From Prolixibacteraceae bacterium (lineage in GTDB: Bacteria > Bacteroidota > Bacteroidia > Bacteroidales > Prolixibacteraceae), in NCBI GenBank assembly GCA_030602265.1, contig JAUWAB010000030.1, positions 1-44,750 on the forward strand: a stretch of 44,750 bases of DNA, given 5' to 3'. Both the position numbers and the translations under genes were made by a program. Shown one piece after another: positions 33,436-41,980 of this stretch. Within the stretch, counting starts at the first letter, position 1. Each line of letters opens with the position of its first letter. The notes under the pieces are model-generated. The model made no database searches, was not told where the DNA came from, and was given only the letters and a program-made list of their open reading frames with translations.

Positions 33436-34596
33436 TTATTTTGATAAACGGTTTGTTTTTCTGACATATTTCCAGCAAATATCGGGAATTTCTTTGGATA
33501 TTGCCTGTTTGTAATCGCTTTCCCGACAAGCTACTATCCAGCTTTTTCCTTCCTCCGGGAAAATTTCAAGCCACCAGCGGTTGGTCGGGGGTTGGTAATA
33601 AAATACCAGAGGTTCTCCATGTTCTTCTATTTCAACAAAATAACGTGTAAATGCCGCTTTGTTTCCGGCCGGATCCTCCTTTCTCCGTCGAATGACACCA
33701 TCCAAAAAATACCATACCATTTGTGCTGCCAGCTCACCCGTGGCCCCTGTCTTGTCTGCCGAGGGGTTTACCTCGAAGAGGCCAAAGGCCATAAGCCGGT
33801 GACTTAAGCCCGCATACCTGGCAATCAGACATGCTTCTTCCGAATAGAACCCGTTTGGGGATGGATTTGTGTGACCAGGGGCATCTGACTTCTTTACCGA
33901 TGATATGTCGAAACTCAGAAAATGGCTGTTCCTAAGCAATGGCTCGGCCAGATAGTGATCTTCCCTGAAATCTCCAAGCTGTATGCTGTCGAAGGTATTT
34001 TGCTTCAGAAATTCAAATACGGAAGGAGATACATAGTGCTGCTGGATACCAAGCATACTAAGGTGAAAAAGGGCTGGATTTTCACGCAGGATCTTGGTTA
34101 TGAAATTGTTCGCTCCCGAAGGCTCCCGGTGACTTTTCAGGTCAACACGCGCATCGGCAATGGTCATCGTAAATTCTTCATGATGGCTGAATGCCCTGGC
34201 TATTCCTATGCTTAGGTCCTGACTTCCCCCCAATACCATGGTGACTATTCCTGATTCACTGAGGTAATCGGTGACGTCGCGAAGGGCAAAATAGAGATCC
34301 TGCGGATTCTTTCCGGGTTTAAGGTCACCAAGGTCAATGATCTTCAGACTGGTGTCGAAATTAGCCAAACCATACAGATATCGCCTGATTTCCTGTGGTG
34401 CCCGTGAAGTTCCCTTGTTATGGCTGCCGGTTTCGTGGGGAACACCCACCAGGGCAGCCACTGCCTTGCCCGTACCTCCGTCTTTTATACCCCTGGTCGC
34501 TCTCTCTATGTAATATCCCAACACCTGCCTGCTGAATTTTTTCCGGTTCTGGAAATATTCAAAATCAACAGGATCAAAATATAACTGAAGGTCCAT
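33436..34596 (-). CDS. Ureohydrolase-fold protein with degenerate metal site (formimidoylglutamase-like)
   Basis: A 386-residue protein of the arginase/agmatinase/formiminoglutamase fold. The fold motifs are visible, but the manganese ligands are changed: GGSQD in place of GGxH, DARVD in place of DAHxD, and SFDISSVKKSDAPG in place of SxDxDxxDP. At least three ligands are lost, so ordinary ureohydrolase activity is doubtful. From memory, related degenerate proteins lie near topA and the gld/por genes in other Bacteroidota. Here it lies 41 nt after topA and 114 nt before porP, all in one direction. It may be a structural or regulatory protein or use another chemistry. It is often labelled formimidoylglutamase automatically. 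Confidence 0.82.
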   Translation of the reverse strand: MDLQLYFDPVDFEYFQNRKKFSRQVLGYYIERATRGIKDGGTGKAVAALVGVPHETGSHNKGTSRAPQEIRRYLYGLANFDTSLKIIDLGDLKPGKNPQDLYFALRDVTDYLSESGIVTMVLGGSQDLSIGIARAFSHHEEFTMTIADARVDLKSHREPSGANNFITKILRENPALFHLSMLGIQQHYVSPSVFEFLKQNTFDSIQLGDFREDHYLAEPLLRNSHFLSFDISSVKKSDAPGHTNPSPNGFYSEEACLIARYAGLSHRLMAFGLFEVNPSADKTGATGELAAQMVWYFLDGVIRRRKEDPAGNKAAFTRYFVEIEEHGEPLVFYYQPPTNRWWLEIFPEEGKSWIVACRESDYKQAISKEIPDICWKYVRKTNRLSK

Positions 34597-34637
34597 GCGG
34601 GCTGAATCTAATGATGTGTGATGTACTTATAACGGAT

Positions 34638-36965
34638 CTATTTCTTTTTTCTTTTGGGGGCTTTTCCGCCTTCCGTAGTAATTTTCAGGCATTCTTCGTA
34701 AGTCAGTTCTTCCGCTTTTGTGCCTTTTGGAATTTTGTGGTTCGTTTTTTTCCAGGCAATGTAAGGACCCCACCGGCCGTTCAGGATCCTCATGTCCTCA
34801 TCTTCCTCAAAGATCCTGATAATGGCATTCTTCTCCTTTTCCCGCTTAGCCTCGATCAGTTCAACTGCCCTTTCCAGGGAGAGCGCATAGGGATCATCAC
34901 TTTTGGTAAGCGATACGAATTGGTTGTTGTGCCTTACATAGGGGCCAAAGCGACCAATTCCGACCGTAACTTTCTTGCTTTCGTACTCGCCGAGTTCCCT
35001 GGGCATTTTAAACAGTTCGAGTGCTTCTCCAAGGGTAATGGTTTCAATATGCTGGCCGGGCCGCAGGCTCGCAAACTGTGGTTTTATTTCATCATTCCCC
35101 GGAATACTTTCACCAAGCTGGGCAATCGGACCATACCTGCCGATCTTAACGGATACCTGCTTCCCCGATACCGGATCGGCGCCCAGGATACGTTCGCCCC
35201 TGGTCTTATCGGAGTTTTTAATCGCTTTTTCAATCTTTTCGTGAAAGGGATGGTAAAATTCTCCGATCATTTTGCTCCAGACTATTTTCCCTTCCGCAAT
35301 CTCATCAAATTCTTCCTCTACCCTGGCAGTAAAGTTGTAATCCATGATCTGTCCGAAATGCTCCATCAGGAAATCGGTTACCACCATGCCTATATCGGTT
35401 GGGAACAGTTTCGATTTTTCAGTTCCCGTTACTTCTGTTTTAACAGATTCCCTGATTTTGCCATCGGACAGCTCGACCAGGTAATAACTCCTCTCGGTTC
35501 CCGGCCGGTCTTCCTTTACCACATAATTTCTGTTCTGAATGGTGGAAATGGTTGGTGCATAGGTCGATGGCCTGCCAATGCCGAGCTCTTCCAGCCGTTT
35601 TACCAGGGAGGCTTCGGTAAAGCGCGGAGGCCTTTGGGAGAACCTTTCAGTAGCCTGAATTATCCGGTTCTTCAATATATCGTTGACTTTTAAAGGCGGT
35701 ATAATTTCCTGTCCGTTCTGGTTTCCGGCATCATCATCAGTGGATTCCATATACACTTTCAGAAATCCGTCGAAAATGATCACTTCCCCGGATGCGGTGA
35801 ATTTTTCGGAAGTGGTGGATATATCAATGGTAACGGTAGTTTTCTCAAGCTCTGCATCAGCCATTTGTGAAGCAATGGTCCGTTTCCAGATCAGGTCATA
35901 GAGTTTTTTCTCCTGCGCTGTTCCGGGAATGGTTTCATGGTCCATGTAGGTTGGCCTGATGGCTTCATGGGCTTCCTGGGCTCCTTTGGATTTGGTTTTG
36001 TATTGCCTGGTTTTTACATACTTGTCGCCATGTAACTCCCTTATTTTCTTAGCTGCCGTATTCATTGCCAGCGACGAGAGGTTTACCGAATCGGTACGCA
36101 TGTAGGTAATCTTTCCGGCTTCATAAAGTTTCTGGGCAACCGACATGGTCTGCGATACCGAAAACCCCAGTTTCCTGCTCGCTTCCTGCTGAAGCGTTGA
36201 GGTGGTAAACGGCATCGCCGGAGATCTCCGGGTTGGCTTTTTGGTGACATTGCCGACCGTGTAACCGGCTTTTTTGCACTTCTCAAGAAATGCGACCGCT
36301 TCTTCACGGGTTTCAAATCTTTTGGAGAGCTCTGCCTTAAGTTCAGTTATCTGCCCGTCGGGAAGTCTGACCTCGAAATTACCGGTAACCCTGTAAGATG
36401 ATACGGTTTCAAACCCGATAATTTCCCTTTCGCGTTCTACAATGAGCCGGACCGCTACCGACTGCACCCTTCCTGCAGAAAGGGACGGTTTTACCTTTTT
36501 CCATAAAACCGGTGAAATCTCAAAACCAACAATACGGTCCAGAATTCGTCGGGCCTGTTGTGCATTTACCAGATTCTCATCAACACTTCTCGGGCTTTTA
36601 ATGGCTTCCAGAATGGCATCTTTTGTAATTTCATGAAATACAATGCGTTTGGTTTTGTTCTTGTCAAGACCCAATACCTCCTGAAGATGCCAGGCAATCG
36701 CTTCCCCTTCCCGGTCCTCGTCTGATGCAAGCCAGATTTCCGTTGCCGACTTGGCCAGTTTCTTCAGTTCGGCAACAACCTTTTTCTTGTCTTCAGATAC
36801 TACATACTGGGGCTTGAAATTATTCTCTATATCGATTCCAAAATCCTTCTTGACCAGATCCCGGATGTGCCCCATACTGGAGGCCACCCTGAAATTTTCA
36901 CCTAAAAATTTCTCAATGGTTTTTGCCTTTGCGGGCGACTCAACGATAACCAGATTTTCCTGCAT
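34638..36965 (-). CDS. topA: DNA topoisomerase I
   Basis: A 775-residue type IA topoisomerase. It begins with the Toprim domain (VIVESPAKAKTIEKFLG, ASDEDREGEAIAW) and has the active tyrosine in GKITYMRTDS near residue 288. The C terminus carries Topo_C repeats (RFGPYVRHNNQFVSL, RWGPYIAWKKTNHKIP) and a Lys-rich end in place of Cys4 zinc fingers, as is common in Bacteroidota. It relaxes negative supercoils by single-strand passage. A good house promoter lies at 36993-37023, and it heads the run of genes towards the T9SS cluster. Confidence 0.98.
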   Translation of the reverse strand: MQENLVIVESPAKAKTIEKFLGENFRVASSMGHIRDLVKKDFGIDIENNFKPQYVVSEDKKKVVAELKKLAKSATEIWLASDEDREGEAIAWHLQEVLGLDKNKTKRIVFHEITKDAILEAIKSPRSVDENLVNAQQARRILDRIVGFEISPVLWKKVKPSLSAGRVQSVAVRLIVEREREIIGFETVSSYRVTGNFEVRLPDGQITELKAELSKRFETREEAVAFLEKCKKAGYTVGNVTKKPTRRSPAMPFTTSTLQQEASRKLGFSVSQTMSVAQKLYEAGKITYMRTDSVNLSSLAMNTAAKKIRELHGDKYVKTRQYKTKSKGAQEAHEAIRPTYMDHETIPGTAQEKKLYDLIWKRTIASQMADAELEKTTVTIDISTTSEKFTASGEVIIFDGFLKVYMESTDDDAGNQNGQEIIPPLKVNDILKNRIIQATERFSQRPPRFTEASLVKRLEELGIGRPSTYAPTISTIQNRNYVVKEDRPGTERSYYLVELSDGKIRESVKTEVTGTEKSKLFPTDIGMVVTDFLMEHFGQIMDYNFTARVEEEFDEIAEGKIVWSKMIGEFYHPFHEKIEKAIKNSDKTRGERILGADPVSGKQVSVKIGRYGPIAQLGESIPGNDEIKPQFASLRPGQHIETITLGEALELFKMPRELGEYESKKVTVGIGRFGPYVRHNNQFVSLTKSDDPYALSLERAVELIEAKREKEKNAIIRIFEEDEDMRILNGRWGPYIAWKKTNHKIPKGTKAEELTYEECLKITTEGGKAPKRKKK

Positions 36966-36992
36966 AAGCCAGATGCTTTAAAAAAATTTGTG

Positions 36993-37023
36993 CAAAGTAA
37001 AGAAAATGCTAAGCTAAGTTCAA
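36993..37023 (-). promoter_or_regulatory. topA promoter, TTG-N20-TTACTTTG
   Basis: On the minus strand TTG (37023-37021) is followed after exactly 20 nt by TTACTTTG (37000-36993). The consensus is TTG-N19-21-TAnnTTTG; only the second base of the -7 box differs. The start codon follows 28 nt after the box. Confidence 0.65.
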
Positions 37024-37117
37024 AATTTCCGTTTATATTTTTCGTTTTCTATTTTATTGAAAATGATGTATTTGTTTTGAAATCTTATCTTAATTGGTTT
37101 AATCTTAGGCTGATAAA

Positions 37118-37148
37118 TTGCCACGGAGGGATATTACTGGTATATTTG
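37118..37148 (+). promoter_or_regulatory. Promoter of the class A PBP gene, TTG-N20-TATATTTG
   Basis: TTG at 37118-37120, a 20-nt spacer and TATATTTG at 37141-37148 make a full match to the Bacteroidota housekeeping promoter. The ATG at 37173 follows after 24 nt. Confidence 0.75.
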
Positions 37149-37172
37149 CAGGCTTAATAAAACTGTCCGTTC

Positions 37173-39521
37173 ATGACAAGCGAAAAAAGGGATTTTTCAA
37201 AGTATATCAGGATTTTCTGGTCGGTGTATATGGCTCTGGTACTTTCAGTATTGCTGTTGTTTTTCGGCATTGCCAAAGGCTGGCTGGGTTTTATGCCTAC
37301 GTTTGAGGAGCTGGAAAACCCGGAAAGTATTCTGGCTTCCCAGGTGATTTCCGCAGATGGGAAACTTATGGGTACCTTTTTTAGTGAGAACAGAACATAC
37401 GTGGGATATGACGAAATCCCGCCTCATTTGATCAAGGCGCTGATATCTACTGAGGATGTGCGGTTTTTCAGGCATTCGGGAATAGATTTCCGCGGTCTTC
37501 TCAGGGTGGTGAAGGGTATTGTTACCGGGGACACCAGTTCGGGCGGCGGCAGTACCATTTCTCAACAGCTTGCCAAAATGCTTTTCCCAAGGGAGAATTT
37601 TTCCGGCCCGGTACGCATGATGATCCGGAAGTTCAGGGAATGGATTATTGCGGTTAAGCTTGAACGCAGTTATACCAAGGAAGAGATCCTTACCATGTAC
37701 CTGAATAAGTACGATTTTCTCAATCTGGCCGTTGGAATTAAAACGGCCTCTCAGGTTTATTTCAACTGTGAACCCGATTCGCTTCACCTTCATCATGCCG
37801 CAATGCTGGTGGGTATGGCCAAGAACAGTGCACTCTACAATCCCCTGAGGAGAGAGGAGCTTACCCTTCAAAGAAGGAACGTCGTTCTTTCGCAGATGCG
37901 CAAATACGGGTATATTTCACGTCATGAATTTGATTCCGTTAAAACCCTGCCGCTTGACCTGGATTTTCACAGGGTGGATTTCAAACGCGGACTGGCTACC
38001 TACTTCAGGGAATATCTGCGGGTTACGATGAATGCCCCGGAGCCGGTAAGGGAAAGATATGCCTCCTGGCAATATCAGAAGTTTAAGGAAGATTCAACTG
38101 AATGGGCGACCAATCCATTATATGGCTGGGCCAGAAAGAACAGGAAAGCCGACGGTTCGGCATACGACCTTTACCGCGACGGGTTGAAAATTTATACCAC
38201 CATCGACTCCAGGATGCAGCGCTACGGTGAAGAGTCTCTTGCCCAGCACCTCCGGGAAAACCTGCAGCCTTTGTTCGACAGGCGTCTGGGCTCCCTGAGA
38301 AATCCTCCTTTTTCAAACAATATGACCGGAACTGAGATTGACGATATCCTGGACAGGTCTATGAGACAGACAGAACGTTACCGGGTCCTTCGTGAGCAGG
38401 GAAAATCTGCAGCCGAAATAAGGGAGGAATTCAGTAAGCCCGTGGAAATGTCGCTTTTCTCATGGAAAGGAGAGATTGATACCATTATGTCGCCCATCGA
38501 CTCCATAAAATGGTACCTTCGGTTTTTCAGGTCCTCGTTTATGGCCATGGAAAACGGTACCGGAATGGTCAGGGCTTATGTCGGAGGCCCGAGTTATGAG
38601 CATTTCATGTACGATATGGTCAAAGGAGGTAAAAGACAGGTCGGTTCAACCGTCAAACCTTTTCTGTATACCCTGGCCATGCAGAATGGTTTCACTCCCT
38701 GCACGAAAGTTCCTTATGTGAGGCAGCAGTTCGTGCTTTGGGACGGCACCATATGGGAACCCAGGGATGCCAGTATCGATGATGAAAATTTTGGCAGGAT
38801 GGTTACCCTGAAATGGGGACTTGCCAATTCCAAGAATATGATCTCCGCCTGGGTCATGAAACAATTCAATCCGCAGGCAGTGACCGAAGTGATGAAAAAA
38901 TTAGGGGTGTATTCGCCAATTGATCCCGTTCCCTCCATGTTCCTGGGTACTTCGGATATAACCCTGTATGAAATGGTTGGGGCGTTTGCCACTTATGCCA
39001 ACAAAGGGATTTATGTCAAACCATGGTTTGTTACCCATATTGAAGACCGGCATGGCAACCTGGTGGCCAATTTCGTTCCGCAGCGGCATGAAGCCATCGA
39101 TGAGAATACCGCTTTCCTGATGCTGAATCTGATGCAGGGTGTGGTCGACGCCGGTACCGGAGGACGCCTGAGAAGCAGGGAAGGCTATGGCCGGTTTACC
39201 ATGCCGATTGCCGGAAAAACCGGAACAACACAGAACCATTCCGATGGATGGTTTATCGGTTCTACTCCCCAGTTAACCGCCGGAGTCTGGACTGGAGCCG
39301 ACCTCAGAAGTATTCATTTTACCGATATTGCCACCGGACAGGGTGCCAATATGGCGCTGCCCATCTGGGGATATTTCATGAAAAAGGTGCTGGCTGATCC
39401 TTCGCTCGGGTTCACTGAAAATGTACAGTTTGAAAGACCCGCCAATTTCAATATCAACCTGAACTGTGACGATGAGGATACTTACCGGAGATCCGAGGGC
39501 AGCGAAGAGGACTTTTTCTGA
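37173..39521 (+). CDS. Class A penicillin-binding protein (PBP1A type)
   Basis: A 782-residue bifunctional peptidoglycan synthase. A short cytoplasmic stretch precedes one membrane segment near residues 13-35. The GT51 glycosyltransferase domain has STEDVRFFRHSGIDFRG near residue 90 and GGSTISQQLAKMLF near 125. The transpeptidase domain has the active Ser-Lys in GSTVKPF near 490, SKN near 553 and KTGTT near 680. It polymerises and cross-links peptidoglycan in the periplasm. An insertion of about 100 residues after the GT domain is helical and charged. It is divergent from topA, with its own promoter. Confidence 0.95.
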   Translation: MTSEKRDFSKYIRIFWSVYMALVLSVLLLFFGIAKGWLGFMPTFEELENPESILASQVISADGKLMGTFFSENRTYVGYDEIPPHLIKALISTEDVRFFRHSGIDFRGLLRVVKGIVTGDTSSGGGSTISQQLAKMLFPRENFSGPVRMMIRKFREWIIAVKLERSYTKEEILTMYLNKYDFLNLAVGIKTASQVYFNCEPDSLHLHHAAMLVGMAKNSALYNPLRREELTLQRRNVVLSQMRKYGYISRHEFDSVKTLPLDLDFHRVDFKRGLATYFREYLRVTMNAPEPVRERYASWQYQKFKEDSTEWATNPLYGWARKNRKADGSAYDLYRDGLKIYTTIDSRMQRYGEESLAQHLRENLQPLFDRRLGSLRNPPFSNNMTGTEIDDILDRSMRQTERYRVLREQGKSAAEIREEFSKPVEMSLFSWKGEIDTIMSPIDSIKWYLRFFRSSFMAMENGTGMVRAYVGGPSYEHFMYDMVKGGKRQVGSTVKPFLYTLAMQNGFTPCTKVPYVRQQFVLWDGTIWEPRDASIDDENFGRMVTLKWGLANSKNMISAWVMKQFNPQAVTEVMKKLGVYSPIDPVPSMFLGTSDITLYEMVGAFATYANKGIYVKPWFVTHIEDRHGNLVANFVPQRHEAIDENTAFLMLNLMQGVVDAGTGGRLRSREGYGRFTMPIAGKTGTTQNHSDGWFIGSTPQLTAGVWTGADLRSIHFTDIATGQGANMALPIWGYFMKKVLADPSLGFTENVQFERPANFNINLNCDDEDTYRRSEGSEEDFF

Positions 39522-39562
39522 TATTCCGGGGATATTTCCGGTCAGGATACGCTGGGGTTTCC

Positions 39563-40057
39563 TTACAGAATGACCAGCAGAAGTAATATGAGGATCAGGA
39601 GAATGACCAGGACGAACTGATTGCGCAAAACCAGTCCTAACAATATCAGGATTTCCACTTCCTCATTACAGGCGCTGAACAGTTCAATATCACCCTTGTC
39701 CCTGGTAATAAACTCGTTGCTGGTAAAAGTGATGATTTCAGCACCATTGAAATTCCACGACCAGCGGGATTGCCAGAAGTTTTTTATTACCAGCTCAAAG
39801 CGTTTTCCATTGATTACCACATCACTGCGTGGATTGAAAAGATTGATGGTCAGTCGTCCCAGAAGTGTTTTTTCATCAGAAATCTCGAGGCGGGACAAAA
39901 AGATATCCCTGTTCAGGTAAAAAACCTTGCCCCGGAATTCGGCAACGGCTTTATTGCTGAAAAGGTTTTGCCAGCGAACTGAGCCTACCCGCTCTTCTCC
40001 CCTGGTTATTTCCAGATAGGTTCCCAGTATGCCTTTATACCATTCGAGCCGTTCCAT
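39563..40057 (-). CDS. Hypothetical protein with C-terminal membrane anchor
   Basis: A 164-residue protein from the ATG at 40055-40057 (MERLEWYKG). The first 130 residues are beta-rich with repeated strand-turn patterns (EITRGEERVGSVRWQNLF, AVAEFRGKVFYL), somewhat like LURP-one or Tubby-type folds, though I cannot assign a family. The last 26 residues are almost pure Val/Leu/Ile (FVLVILLILILLLLVIL), a tail-anchor-like membrane segment. It is convergent with the PBP gene and lies 57 nt after rlmN in the same direction. No catalytic motif is visible. Confidence 0.7.
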   Translation of the reverse strand: MERLEWYKGILGTYLEITRGEERVGSVRWQNLFSNKAVAEFRGKVFYLNRDIFLSRLEISDEKTLLGRLTINLFNPRSDVVINGKRFELVIKNFWQSRWSWNFNGAEIITFTSNEFITRDKGDIELFSACNEEVEILILLGLVLRNQFVLVILLILILLLLVIL

Positions 40058-40114
40058 ATCTGCCAATTTGTGTTGATATGGTCATAAAATTAATATTTTG
40101 TATCAAAAAACCAG

Positions 40115-41146
40115 CTAATAACGTACGTTTTTAACCATCTCCCTGGTGGAGAGCAAACCACATGCCGCGTATATATCCTGTCCGCGGGATGCCCGTATGG
40201 TGGTAAGTATTCCCTTGGCGTTCAGTTTGTCCTTGAAATCAAACAGGGTCTCGTCATCACTTCCCTGTAGCGGGGTACCGGGTATCGGGTGAAACCTGAT
40301 CAGGTTGATCCTGCAACTCAGCCCGTTTAAAAGCCTGGCTATTTCTGTCACATGCCGGTTGGTGTCGTTTAGGCCCTTGAACATAATGTATTCGAAAGAA
40401 ACCCTGCGCTGCTTTCCCAAATCCCATTTTCTGATTTCCTGAATTACCTCGCTGATCGGGTAGGCTACCTGTACCGGCATCAGTTTCCTGCGTTCATCGT
40501 CAAAAGGGGTATGAAGGCTCACGGCGAGGTGGGCTTCACTCTTTTCAAGGAAGGTGGACATGCCGGGTATTATGCCGATGGTGGAAACGGTAATGCGTCT
40601 CGGACTCATCGCATATCCCCATTCCGAAGTAAGGATTTCCAGGCTTTTTAATACTTCGTCCAGGTTGTCGAAGGGTTCACCCATCCCCATATAGACGATA
40701 TTGGTCACACTGCCGGCCTCTTCGATACTTCTGACCTGGTTAACAATCTCCCCGGCAGTAAGCTGCCCCTGGAATCCCTGTTTTCCGGTCATGCAGAACA
40801 GACAACCCATTTTGCAACCGACCTGTGAACTCACACATACGGTTATCCGGTCATTTTCGGGGATCATGGCCGTTTCGACAAATTGGCTTCCGCCGGCAGG
40901 GAACAGATATTTTTTGGTCCCGTCGGTACTGACCTGCACCTTTACCGGACCGGTTGTTCCGGTTTCATATTTTGATGACAGATGCTCCCTGGCTTTCAGG
41001 GAAAGATTGGTCATTTCCGCAATGGATGAGACGTTTTTCTTGTATAGCCAGTCGGCAACCTGACTGGCGGTGTATGCGGGAAGACCATTCCCTGCAACTA
41101 TTTCCTTCAGCTCCGGAAGCGTTTTGCCAAAAAGAGGCTCCTTCAT
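40115..41146 (-). CDS. rlmN: 23S rRNA and tRNA adenine C2 methyltransferase RlmN
   Basis: A 343-residue radical SAM methyltransferase. The cluster motif GCKMGCLFCMTG gives CxxxCxxC near residues 112-119, and the C-terminal cysteine in IYAACGLLSTR near residue 331 matches the one that takes the transient protein adduct. It methylates A2503 of 23S rRNA and A37 of some tRNAs. It begins 3 nt after the flavin reductase gene and should be cotranscribed with it; that reductase could help supply electrons to the radical SAM cluster, which is a guess from position. Confidence 0.97.
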   Translation of the reverse strand: MKEPLFGKTLPELKEIVAGNGLPAYTASQVADWLYKKNVSSIAEMTNLSLKAREHLSSKYETGTTGPVKVQVSTDGTKKYLFPAGGSQFVETAMIPENDRITVCVSSQVGCKMGCLFCMTGKQGFQGQLTAGEIVNQVRSIEEAGSVTNIVYMGMGEPFDNLDEVLKSLEILTSEWGYAMSPRRITVSTIGIIPGMSTFLEKSEAHLAVSLHTPFDDERRKLMPVQVAYPISEVIQEIRKWDLGKQRRVSFEYIMFKGLNDTNRHVTEIARLLNGLSCRINLIRFHPIPGTPLQGSDDETLFDFKDKLNAKGILTTIRASRGQDIYAACGLLSTREMVKNVRY

Positions 41147-41149
41147 GAT

Positions 41150-41824
41150 TTAAAAATATATTTCTGCAAGTATGTTTTCAAACGGGACGCCTTTGGCGAT
41201 CAGCAGGTCACGTACCTCGACCACCATAAGTGCCTTGCCGCAAAGGTAGTATTTTATTCCGGGAGGAAATTCACTTTCCTGCAGCAGAAAATCGGTCACC
41301 CTGCCCGGAAAGGTATCACATGAATGCTCTGCCGAACAGCATCTTATATAGTTTTTACCCATTGCCCATTCCAGTTCGTCCTCAAAATAGAACTGGTTAA
41401 GATGCCTTACCCCGTGAATCAGCCGTTTCCCGTCGCTTATACCCGAGCTGAACATACTGAAAAACGGGGCAATACCCGTACCCGTGGCTATCCACCAGGC
41501 CGGTCCCCCCTGATCCGTAAACCCTCCATAAGGTCGGGAATCCCAAATGGTATCGCCGGGGACCACCCCCGACAACCTGGGTGTCAGCAAGCCACCATCC
41601 TTTATATTGAACAGTATCCTGATTTCGGGCTCGTGATTCCCGCTGCAAACACTGTAAATTCTGGGTGGGTCCTCTTCATTCATGGAAATACGGACCACCT
41701 GTCCGGGAATAAAATCCGCATTGCGCCGGTAAGAAATCAGATGTACTCCGGGGGATATCTCCTGGTTGGAGGTAATTTTTACCCTTACTGGCGAATTTTC
41801 TGATGGCCGGATATTCCTGTTCAT
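41150..41824 (-). CDS. Ferredoxin/flavodoxin-NADP reductase-like flavoprotein
   Basis: A 224-residue protein with the two-domain FNR fold. The FAD-binding RIYSVCSG motif (usual RxYS) lies near residue 51, GGLLTPRLSGVVPGD near 77, and the NAD(P)-binding GTGIAPFFSM near 113. The C-terminal end FENILAEIYF is near the flavin. It would pass electrons between NADPH and a small carrier such as ferredoxin or flavodoxin. It lacks a ferredoxin domain of its own. The gene heads a two-gene unit with rlmN. The partner is unknown. Confidence 0.83.
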   Translation of the reverse strand: MNRNIRPSENSPVRVKITSNQEISPGVHLISYRRNADFIPGQVVRISMNEEDPPRIYSVCSGNHEPEIRILFNIKDGGLLTPRLSGVVPGDTIWDSRPYGGFTDQGGPAWWIATGTGIAPFFSMFSSGISDGKRLIHGVRHLNQFYFEDELEWAMGKNYIRCCSAEHSCDTFPGRVTDFLLQESEFPPGIKYYLCGKALMVVEVRDLLIAKGVPFENILAEIYF

Positions 41825-41930
41825 GTAAATGGTTTTTTACTTTATTTATGATTATTCAAAAATAAAACAATAAAAAGAAACATTAGTTTGTTAAAAGCAC
41901 AATTACTTTTTTAAAAAATTAAAAAGGATA

Positions 41931-41961
41931 TTGTTTATCCGAAAAAATATTTGCAACTTTG
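41931..41961 (+). promoter_or_regulatory. Promoter of the ROK-nagB operon, TTG-N20-CAACTTTG
   Basis: TTG at 41931-41933 and CAACTTTG at 41954-41961 are separated by 20 nt; only the first base of the -7 box departs from TAnnTTTG. The ROK ATG lies 19 nt downstream. Confidence 0.6.
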
Positions 41962-41980
41962 GAAGCAATATAAAAATGTT

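Noticed and set aside
34611-35693. A 360-codon open frame opposite topA, very rich in Phe
   Set aside because: The Phe runs are complements of Lys/Glu codons in the C-terminal half of topoisomerase I; there is no start context.
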